Positions 7,123-13,377 of a stretch of 25,051 bases of DNA are shown in pieces. Both the position numbers and the translations under genes were made by a program. Source of the stretch: Conexibacter sp. (GTDB lineage Bacteria; Actinomycetota; Thermoleophilia; Solirubrobacterales; Solirubrobacteraceae); NCBI GenBank assembly GCA_025964295.1, contig JAOPZD010000339.1, positions 1 through 25,051 of the forward strand, in the 5' to 3' direction. Position 1 is the stretch's first letter; each line of letters opens with the position of its first letter. The notes under the pieces were generated by a model, which searched no databases, had not been told where the DNA came from, and saw only the letters and a list, made by a program, of their open reading frames with translations.

Positions 7123-7430
7123 TGACCGATCGGGCGGTAAATGGGCACGTGACGGTGTCCCACGAAGTCAACGGTAGTCCCGCTTGCGAGGCGCGCCTCA
7201 ACTTCGCTCGGCAGGAGCTTGTAATCGCGTCAAGCGGCGATTGGCGCTGGCTAGCGCTCACCGGCGGGCCACGGCGTGGCAAACGGGATGCGGTTCATCT
7301 GGTGTCCGTCGAGCCGCGGGCAGCCGAGAGCCGACCGCAGGCATCGGTGATGCCCGATCAGAAGCTGCTCTGCGGCGTCCTCGCACGCTTCAAGTCTCAA
7401 CCGACCGCAGGTTCGCTGCGACGCACGTAG
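7122..7430 (+). CDS. Possible small protein coupled to the Mrr-N-like gene
   Basis: A GTG at 7122 overlaps by one base the stop of the Mrr-N-like gene and opens 102 codons. The translation (for example ARLNFARQELVIASSGDWRWLALTG) is plausible for the first 50 residues, then becomes arginine/proline-rich. The end overlaps by 34 bp the convergent YkvA-domain gene. I recognise no family, and it lacks the D-E-x-K pattern of an Mrr nuclease, so it is not simply the missing nuclease domain in another frame. It could be a real coupled gene or chance. Confidence 0.35.
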   Translation: MTDRAVNGHVTVSHEVNGSPACEARLNFARQELVIASSGDWRWLALTGGPRRGKRDAVHLVSVEPRAAESRPQASVMPDQKLLCGVLARFKSQPTAGSLRRT

Positions 7431-9145
7431 GCCCACTCGGCCTCAAGACGTTGATCTTCGCCGAGCCGTAGATCCATGACAAACGGCTCCTGCGGCGTGT
7501 AGGCAGGTAGGACGTGTTGCGGGGAGGAGAGCAGCTCGCGCACCCCCTTTGATCTCGCCGAATACTGGTCAAGCGATGTTTCGGGACCGCCTAGCTTGCG
7601 GAATCGCTTGTCAAGCGCGCGCTTTGGGAGGTTGAGTTTCCGCATGGCCGCTTGCGCTCGCGTGAGGAATGCGACCATCTCCTGATGGGTAGCGTCGAGA
7701 TCCTCGTGAGCGATTCTGGAACGGTGCTCACCGTCGTCGGACAGCAAGAATGCTTGGACGCCCCCAATGCGATGCCGCACCACCGCCGCGTACAGGAGTA
7801 GCTGTGTGTCGGTGACGGCTACGCCGGCTCCATCCCTTAGGAGCCCGTCGAGATCGCTCTTGCTCACGGTTACGAGGTCGGTTGCCTCGACGCGCTCGCA
7901 GAAAGACTTCACGCTCGCCTCAAGTGCTTCGTAGGTCTGATCGAGGTCGTGCGCTGCGAGATCCAGCCGGCGCGCGTCGTGGTTGTTGAGCCCGCTGGTC
8001 CCGGCCAGGATTCGCTCCGCAAGTTCGCACTGCTTGCGTGCCGCCTCGATGCGCCCGTAGCGCTCATCGCGAGTGTCTTGACGTGTGCCGCGGATTTCCT
8101 TATCAATCACGCCCAACTGACGATCTATTCGCGCCAGGTAGTACTGAAGTGTCACCGCACTGGCGAACTGAAACCCCGCCAGCGCCAGATTCGGGTTCGG
8201 CACGTTCTGCGTCTCGAGATCCCCGAAGCGAAGCTGCCCGACGAAACCTGAACCGCCGACCTCTCGCACCGCGCCGAGGTTGCCGCCGGACGATGGGACC
8301 ATTTCGAGCGTTTTGGCCGCAAGACCTTCAAGGAGTCCCGGGGGACCAAACACGCGCACCACTTGCCCCGCCTGGAGCGCCCCCTGAATCTGCGCCGCCG
8401 CGTGCACCTGTGCGGCGCCGAGTAATGCTTGATTGGCGGCGATGGATGGAAGCGCCCGTCGGTCGCCGGGCTCCAGCCGGTTGAACAGGCTTGAGTCCAC
8501 GCCATCGAGGACAACGACGTCTAAGGCTTGTGCCGACGGTGAAGGTGCGACGAAGGGCGCCGGTCCGAGATGCTCGTCGAGTCCCAACTCGGCGTCCGAA
8601 GACTCGAACTTCTTGAGCCACTTCTTCTTGTTCGAAGCCAGATTGGCCTTGGCCTCAGCCGGCGTGGGATCCGGAATCCTCTTGATCGCCGCCATGTACG
8701 TCATGGCATCTGCGTCCTGTTTGGCGTTGAGATCGACGCTGCCCTCACCGATCGACGTCTCCCACGCTTCATAGGCACGGATCGTCGACTCCACGCGACG
8801 GTGCACCCACGCTGCGACCATCTCGTCATCGCGCAGCCCGCCCGGCAGGAAGTCCGGGATCGCATCCAACGGCGAAGCCACATACATGACCGCGGCCAGC
8901 GCCCAAGCAACGTCCCCCGAATCCGCGTCCCGATATGACCCCCGGACGTATGAGCGAATCAACCGACGCAGCGGCGCCAGCGACTCGCTCAGCGCCGCGC
9001 TCTTCTTCGAACGGGCATCAGCGCGCTCCAAGAAGTCCTCGACCGCCGGAACATCGGTTAGAGCCTCACCGGCGCGCACCCGGAAGCGGTTCAGGATCCC
9101 GAGCGCATTTGATCGGGTGTCGTCTGGATCGGGAGGCTGGCTCAT
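7397..9145 (-). CDS. YkvA (DUF1232)-domain protein with large unknown helical region
   Basis: I place the start at the ATG at 9145 (582 residues); the 43 residues further upstream are not family-like. Residues about 61-128 match the YkvA/DUF1232 domain, with the signature VMYVASPLDAIPDFLPGGLRDDEM. This domain occurs in bacterial membrane-associated proteins of unknown function. After a polar linker, a middle region has alternating hydrophobic helices (LLGAAQVHAAAQIQGALQAG, VVRVFGPPGLLEGL) and a segment containing LARIDRQLGVIDKEIRG that looks like a short coiled coil. A long helical C-terminal part follows. No catalytic residues are recognised. The gene converges on the Mrr-N-like gene pair. 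Architecture this large around YkvA is unusual and its function is unknown. Confidence 0.75.
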   Translation of the reverse strand: MSQPPDPDDTRSNALGILNRFRVRAGEALTDVPAVEDFLERADARSKKSAALSESLAPLRRLIRSYVRGSYRDADSGDVAWALAAVMYVASPLDAIPDFLPGGLRDDEMVAAWVHRRVESTIRAYEAWETSIGEGSVDLNAKQDADAMTYMAAIKRIPDPTPAEAKANLASNKKKWLKKFESSDAELGLDEHLGPAPFVAPSPSAQALDVVVLDGVDSSLFNRLEPGDRRALPSIAANQALLGAAQVHAAAQIQGALQAGQVVRVFGPPGLLEGLAAKTLEMVPSSGGNLGAVREVGGSGFVGQLRFGDLETQNVPNPNLALAGFQFASAVTLQYYLARIDRQLGVIDKEIRGTRQDTRDERYGRIEAARKQCELAERILAGTSGLNNHDARRLDLAAHDLDQTYEALEASVKSFCERVEATDLVTVSKSDLDGLLRDGAGVAVTDTQLLLYAAVVRHRIGGVQAFLLSDDGEHRSRIAHEDLDATHQEMVAFLTRAQAAMRKLNLPKRALDKRFRKLGGPETSLDQYSARSKGVRELLSSPQHVLPAYTPQEPFVMDLRLGEDQRLEAEWAYVRRSEPAVG

Positions 9146-9467
9146 CGGGTCGTCGGACCGAAACGGAACTCGCAGACGCACATGCTCGCAGAGTCGGGCG
9201 GGAGCAGCCGAATCTGACGGCACCCCGTCCACAGCTAGCTGCCGCGCCCAGCTCCGGTGGCTAGTGCCGATCACGACTCCGCCATCAAGCGGGCGAAGCG
9301 CTTTTGCTTTCTATAAAGGCGGTGCGTCCTTCGCCGGTCGGGCCCAGTTCGTCCGGTGAAAGTTCCTCGACGCTCGGAACCACGCGATAGGAGAAGCCGA
9401 AACGGCTCGGCGTCGTGCTTGCGTTGGCTTTCGCTTTCATCAGCAGCGGCCGCCCGGGCGCGGGGAT
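9146..9467. other. Intergenic region before the IS3 element
   Basis: About 320 bp hold no convincing gene. The stretch should contain the promoter of the minus-strand YkvA-domain gene. The GAT at 9465-9467 is the left copy of the IS target duplication; the unbroken sequence resumes at 10759. Confidence 0.5.
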
Positions 9468-9492
9468 TGGAGTTCCCCCGCTTTGACGGACA
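9468..9492 (+). repeat. IS3 left terminal inverted repeat
   Basis: It starts TGGAGTTCCCCCGC and pairs with 10731-10755 at 21 of 25 positions. It is immediately preceded by the GAT target copy. Confidence 0.85.
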
Positions 9493-9536
9493 TCTGATGG
9501 CTTGCGAGAGCAGGCCGCGAAAGGATGTGTCTGTCG

Positions 9537-9830
9537 ATGCCCAAGACCAGACCTGCGTACCCGGAGGAGTTCCGCCGCGAGGCCGTTGCGATGGTCCGTG
9601 CCGGCCGGTCGATCCCGGACGTCGCTGAGGCGCTCGGCGTGTCGCCGCAGTCGCTGCGCAACTGGGTCAAGCGCAGCCAGCTTGACGCCCGCGAGCGAGA
9701 CGACGGGATCACCAGCAGCGAGCGCGAAGAGCTCGCCAGGTTGCGCCGTGAGAACAAGCGGCTGCGGCAGGAGCGCGATCTGCTCAAGCGAGCCGCGGCC
9801 TTCTTCGCAGCGGAGACCGAGACCCGGTGA
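9537..9830 (+). CDS. IS3-family transposase OrfA (helix-turn-helix subunit)
   Basis: From ATG 9537 the product has 97 residues: MPKTRPAYPEEFRREAVAMV, then a helix-turn-helix (SIPDVAEALGVSPQSLRNWVKR), then a leucine-zipper-like coil (SSEREELARLRRENKRLRQERDLLKRA). It binds the IS ends and pairs with OrfB. An upstream ATG at 9525 sits directly against the AAAGG ribosome-binding sequence, so 9537 is better spaced. The stop overlaps the orfB start (GTGA). OrfB lies in the -1 frame, as usual for IS3, but no A-rich slippery heptamer is seen, so OrfAB may arise by another slip site or OrfB by reinitiation. Confidence 0.9.
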   Translation: MPKTRPAYPEEFRREAVAMVRAGRSIPDVAEALGVSPQSLRNWVKRSQLDARERDDGITSSEREELARLRRENKRLRQERDLLKRAAAFFAAETETR

Positions 9831-10708
9831 GCGTGTATCGCCTGGTGTCGGCCGAGAAGGCCAGAACCCCGATCTCCATCGCTTGTGAGCTGCTCGGCGT
9901 CTCGCGCTCGGGCTACTACGACTGGGCCAGCCGCGCGCCTTCAGATCGTGCGCTGAGTGACGCGTGGTTGACGGAGAAGATCAAGCAGATCCACGCTGAG
10001 TACCGGCGGGTCTACGGCGCTCCGCGGATCCACGCAGAGCTGCGCATGACCCACAACGTCCGCGTCTCGAGAAAGCGCGTGGAACGGCTCATGCGGCACG
10101 CCGGGATCTCCGGGCTGGTGGCGCGAAAGCGCGGGCGCACCACGATCCGCGTTCCGGGCGTCAGGGTCGCTGATGACCTCGTGGAGCGGCAGTTCCGGCC
10201 CGAGGCGCCCAACGTGCTGTGGATCGCCGACATGACCTACCTGCGCACCTGGGAAGGCTGGCTCTACCTCGCCGCGATCCAGGACGCCTACAGTCGCCGG
10301 ATCGTCGGCTGGTCGATGGCCGACCACATGCGCGCAGAGCTCGTCGTCGACGCGCTGCAGATGGGCGTCGCCCGCCGCCGCCCTGACCCCGGCCTGATCC
10401 ATCACTCAGACCAGGGCTCGCAATACGTGTCGCTGGCCTTCGGCCAGGCCGCCGGCAAAGCCGGCATCGCCCGCTCCATGGGATCCCGCGGCGACTGCTT
10501 TGACAACGCCGTCGCCGAGAGCTTCTTCGCGACCCTGAAGAAGGAACTCGTCCATCGCCAGACCTGGCCGACCCGCCGCGAGCTCACCTCCGAGGTCTTC
10601 GAGTACATCGAGGCCTTCTACAACCCCATCCGCCGACACTCGACGCTCGGAATGCTCTCTCCGATCCAATACGAAGAGCAGACCCCCTCACTCACCCCCA
10701 ACTCCTAG
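9827..10708 (+). CDS. IS3-family transposase OrfB (DDE catalytic subunit)
   Basis: The 293-residue product has an N-terminal HTH_21-type region (about 44-100, with YRRVYGAPRIHAEL) and an rve-type integrase core. The catalytic triad is visible as D135 (WIADMTYL), D195 (HHSDQGSQY) and E231 (NAVAESFFATLKKE), giving the DD(35)E spacing of IS3 enzymes. The C-terminal YNPIRRHSTLGMLSP motif is intact. It cuts and joins IS ends in a copy-out paste-in route. The GTG start overlaps the OrfA stop. Confidence 0.95.
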   Translation: MSVYRLVSAEKARTPISIACELLGVSRSGYYDWASRAPSDRALSDAWLTEKIKQIHAEYRRVYGAPRIHAELRMTHNVRVSRKRVERLMRHAGISGLVARKRGRTTIRVPGVRVADDLVERQFRPEAPNVLWIADMTYLRTWEGWLYLAAIQDAYSRRIVGWSMADHMRAELVVDALQMGVARRRPDPGLIHHSDQGSQYVSLAFGQAAGKAGIARSMGSRGDCFDNAVAESFFATLKKELVHRQTWPTRRELTSEVFEYIEAFYNPIRRHSTLGMLSPIQYEEQTPSLTPNS

Positions 10709-10730
10709 GCTTTCACCGAAAGCCCCAACC

Positions 10731-10755
10731 TGTCCGCTCAAGCGGAGGAACTCCA
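10731..10755 (-). repeat. IS3 right terminal inverted repeat
   Basis: This is the inverted partner of 9468-9492 (21/25). It is followed directly by GAT, the right target copy. Confidence 0.85.
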
Positions 10756-10864
10756 GATAGTCCGTCCCCACGCGCCGGTGTAGACCGTGGCGTGACCGAC
10801 GACGCTGCGAATCGACGGTGGTGGCCGAAGCAACCCGGCATGATCAAGGTCAACTTCGCGCCCC

Positions 10865-11695
10865 GTGGACAGGACGGGCCGCACCAAATGCACGGCGTGG
10901 GCGAAGTGGGAGCGGGCCGTCGAGCACCACTTCGAGATCCGAAAGACTGCCTCGGAATGGCTTGAGAACGCATGGCGAATCGAAGCTGGGTTCGATGCCG
11001 AGGTGGACGCCCACGTGCTCGTCTTCCGCGTGAACGGCGAGGGACGACTTCGGCTCGGGACGACCGCCGGCGATTGTTTCCACAATCTGCGCTCCGCGCT
11101 GGACCTCACCATGTGGGAAATGGCCCACCAGCACTGGCAGGAAACTGGGACGCCGGTTCCACCCGAGCGCGACCTGCGGCGCATTCTGTTCCCCATTGCT
11201 CGCCCCGACGAGACGCTAGAGGAGTTCGAGAAGAGAGCGGTGTTGCGCCACGTGAGCGCCGACGCGGCGCGCGTGATCTGCGAGATGCAGCGGTTTGACG
11301 CTGACGATCCAGCCAACACTCCGCTCCGGCAACTACGGACGCTCTCCAACATCGACAAGCATCGGCTCCTACTCGCCGCTGGTGCTGCCGTCGGCCTGGA
11401 ACAGACACGTCTAACTCACGTCCCGGCGAACCTCAGGCCGGTGTCGGAGTATCTGTTAGGAAAGGGCGAGTCCTTTGATGACGGCACTCCCTTCGCCCTG
11501 ATCCGTTTCGAGGACGAATCACACCCGGAGGCCACGATCACCGTCAGCCACCGTCCAACCAGCGAGCTTCGGCTGAAGCTCAGCGACACGTCGTGGATCA
11601 ACACGTTCAACCTCGTCGGCTACGTGCTAGTGGTGCGGGATGGCCTGGAGAAGCTTGAGGGTCTGTTCGCTGGGGACGCCCCAGCGACGGAGTAA
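10865..11695 (+). CDS. Conserved-looking protein of unknown function (HNLRSALD / NIDKHR type)
   Basis: A GTG at 10865 opens 276 codons. The translation has a clear protein-like pattern: an N-terminal helical and beta part, GDCFHNLRSALDLTMWEMA at 69-87, ILFPIARPDETLEEF at 107-121, LRTLSNIDKHRLLL at 157-170 and a beta-rich C-terminal half. I have seen this pairing of a helical HNLR-ALD motif with a later N-DKHR motif in uncharacterised actinobacterial proteins, but know no function. The conserved histidines and arginines might form an active site or be structural. It lies just after the IS3 element, so its native promoter may have been displaced by the insertion. Confidence 0.7.
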   Translation: MDRTGRTKCTAWAKWERAVEHHFEIRKTASEWLENAWRIEAGFDAEVDAHVLVFRVNGEGRLRLGTTAGDCFHNLRSALDLTMWEMAHQHWQETGTPVPPERDLRRILFPIARPDETLEEFEKRAVLRHVSADAARVICEMQRFDADDPANTPLRQLRTLSNIDKHRLLLAAGAAVGLEQTRLTHVPANLRPVSEYLLGKGESFDDGTPFALIRFEDESHPEATITVSHRPTSELRLKLSDTSWINTFNLVGYVLVVRDGLEKLEGLFAGDAPATE

Positions 11696-11817
11696 TGCGT
11701 GCCCGTTTCTCGTCCAAACCAGTAGTGGTGCGGCGCTCGGGCTTATGCCTCAGTAGAGGCCGGGGCGCACGGTAGCCTGCCGCGCCGCGCAAGGTTCGGC
11801 GCCGTCTACCGCGGCGG

Positions 11818-11998
11818 GATCGAGAGCTCATCCACCGCCAGTCTTGGCGGACGAGGAACGACCTGCGCCTCGAGGTCTTCGACTACATCGAGGCCCTCTA
11901 CAACCGCCAGCGCCGCCATTCTGCCCTCGGACCACTCTCTCCCGCCCATTACGAGAGACTCACCCTCTCCCGCGAGAACCTAGCCGCCGAACCAACCC
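11818..11998 (+). pseudogene. IS3-family OrfB C-terminal remnant
   Basis: The frame reads RELIHRQSWRTRNDLRLEV, then FDYIEALYNRQRRHSALGPL and SPAHYERL. This aligns with the last 60 residues of the IS3 OrfB at 9827-10708 (for example FEYIEAFYNPIRRHSTLGML). Nothing of the DDE core remains upstream. It is divergent from the intact copy, so it comes from a separate, older IS3 insertion. A degenerate IS3-type inverted repeat closes it at 11999-12023. Confidence 0.85.
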
Positions 11999-12023
11999 CG
12001 TCCACCGAACCGGGGGAGCTCCA
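11999..12023 (-). repeat. Degenerate IS3-type terminal inverted repeat (fossil right end)
   Basis: The segment matches the right end of the intact IS3 at about 18 of 25 positions and ends with the same CTCCA. It marks the right end of the fossil IS, 21 bp before the next gene's ATG. Confidence 0.6.
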
Positions 12024-12044
12024 CTCGCGTGCGACGATCGCACG

Positions 12045-13157
12045 ATGTCCACGGATCAGCCAGCCGACTGGGATGCACCGCTCAACGCCAACGGCAACGC
12101 CCGCAGCGCCGCGCTGCGCGCCGCACTCGGCCTTCGATTCTCCGAACTCGCCGCGTGGGACACGGAGCTGCATGGCACGTTCTCGAGCGAGGCGTGGGGT
12201 TACCCGCAGCTCGCCGACATCGCGGACGTCGAACAGCGTGCCATCGTCGCCGATCAACTGTTGGGCTCCGTAGATGGCGTCCTCGACGCCCTCACCGACG
12301 CCGGTATAGCACTGCACCAGCTGCGCGAGCTCACCGGACCGAATGGCGTCAAATACTCGGATCCGGCGGAGACGCTCAACGACATGCTCGCCGGCGAGCG
12401 TCTCCGCGGAAGTGTCGCCGCCTTCTTCGATGCCGCTGGTACGGCCCTGGATTGTCTTGCCGCCGCGCTCATCGTGGTGGTCCGCGCGCCGTTGTCGGTG
12501 CAGCGCGCGGACTTCATTGGGCTAGTCGGTCGTCTCGATCCGGGCAAGGACTACGCGGCGCAGTATTCACAGCCGTTGGCCGAGGTGCAGAGCGACCTCT
12601 GGCGCGATCTGCTCACCGAGATCGAAGTGGGCCGCACCGCCGCAGAACCGGCCGGGTGGCTCGACTGGACGCTTGAGACCCGCAACGCCCTCACGCACCG
12701 CGGTAAAGCCACCATGGTGTTTCTCCCGCGGCCGATCACCGGGAAGCTCTTGGTCCCGCCGACTCCTCGACCAGAGTCGTATTACCGCTACGACATGCAC
12801 CTCCGCAAGCGACCGTGGCTGCCGGGCATGGAAGGCCTGCTTCGCGCCGAGAGCTTTGAGGACACCTGGCTCGACGAACCAGCCGACCGCACCCTGGCCG
12901 GCTTGCTCGAACTCTTCTGCGGCTTCTGCGATCGGCTCGCCGGCTGGGCACGGCGAGCCTTCCAGCCAGCGTGGCAGCAGCATCTCCTCGCGCCGGCCTC
13001 GAGGTGGGAGCTCCCGGACTCGCCTGTCTTGTCGTTCGCCGGGATCTCGCCCGGCGGCACCGTCCCGCTCAGTGGCGCCAGCGGCGGCATCGACCGCGAG
13101 CACGTCCAGCTCGCCGAACGCGTCCGCCTCCGCAGGGCTCAAGCACGCACGAAATGA
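12045..13157 (+). CDS. HEPN-like protein of unknown function (RNALTH motif)
   Basis: The product from ATG 12045 has 370 residues; the 67 residues upstream in frame overlap the IS3 fossil, so that longer start is rejected. It is largely helical. At 213-218, within LDWTLETRNALTHRGK, it carries RNALTH, which fits the RX4H signature with a polar first residue of HEPN ribonucleases; a preceding helix region (AAFFDAAGTALDCLAAAL) would fit the HEPN helical bundle. HEPN proteins cleave RNA in toxin-antitoxin and abortive-infection systems. No antitoxin is recognised beside it. HEPN membership is inference from one motif. The next large gene on this strand encodes a protein with two predicted membrane segments. 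Confidence 0.65.
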   Translation: MSTDQPADWDAPLNANGNARSAALRAALGLRFSELAAWDTELHGTFSSEAWGYPQLADIADVEQRAIVADQLLGSVDGVLDALTDAGIALHQLRELTGPNGVKYSDPAETLNDMLAGERLRGSVAAFFDAAGTALDCLAAALIVVVRAPLSVQRADFIGLVGRLDPGKDYAAQYSQPLAEVQSDLWRDLLTEIEVGRTAAEPAGWLDWTLETRNALTHRGKATMVFLPRPITGKLLVPPTPRPESYYRYDMHLRKRPWLPGMEGLLRAESFEDTWLDEPADRTLAGLLELFCGFCDRLAGWARRAFQPAWQQHLLAPASRWELPDSPVLSFAGISPGGTVPLSGASGGIDREHVQLAERVRLRRAQARTK

Positions 13158-13377
13158 CCGTTTCGGCTCTCAGTTCAAGCCGCAGATCGAGGTTCGCCGG
13201 CGGAGCCTCGGCGACGCACAGTCCATCTCATGGCGGCAGATACTCGCTTACGTGACGATCTCGCCACAACGCCTCCTCGCCGGCCGCTTCGACCGGCTCT
13301 GCGCCGAGATGCAACAGCGCTAGTTCTCCTCAACTACCGGGATTCGAACGTCCCGGGCCACTGCTACCTTCGGCCGG
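13158..13377. other. Gap with a possible detached C-terminal coding segment
   Basis: No complete gene fits here. One plus-strand frame from about 13160 to the stop at 13323 has a protein-like translation (SISWRQILAYVTISPQRL, then FDRLCAEMQQR). It lacks its own start and lies one frame off the HEPN-like gene, so it could be a former C-terminal extension cut off by a frameshift near 13140, or chance. Confidence 0.3.

Larger units (their letters stand above)
9468..10755 (+). mobile_element. IS3-family insertion sequence, intact
   Basis: The element is 1288 bp with two overlapping frames (orfA, orfB) and imperfect 25-bp terminal inverted repeats (21/25 identical; each inward end begins TGGAGTTCC). 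GAT directly precedes the left end (9465-9467) and directly follows the right end (10756-10758), a 3-bp target duplication typical of the IS3 family. Intact frames, ends and duplication point to a recent insertion. It splits the space between the YkvA-domain gene and the unknown gene at 10865 without visibly breaking a gene. Confidence 0.9.

Noticed and set aside
11844..12044. N-terminal extension of the HEPN-like gene
   Set aside because: These 67 residues are translated from the IS3 fossil in the wrong frame; the natural start is the ATG at 12045.
13333..13352. T-arm-like sequence with CCGGGA/TCCCGG stems around TTCGAA (minus strand)
   Set aside because: The loop is 8 nt and no acceptor, D or anticodon arm can be folded around it, so it is not a tRNA or a second att site.
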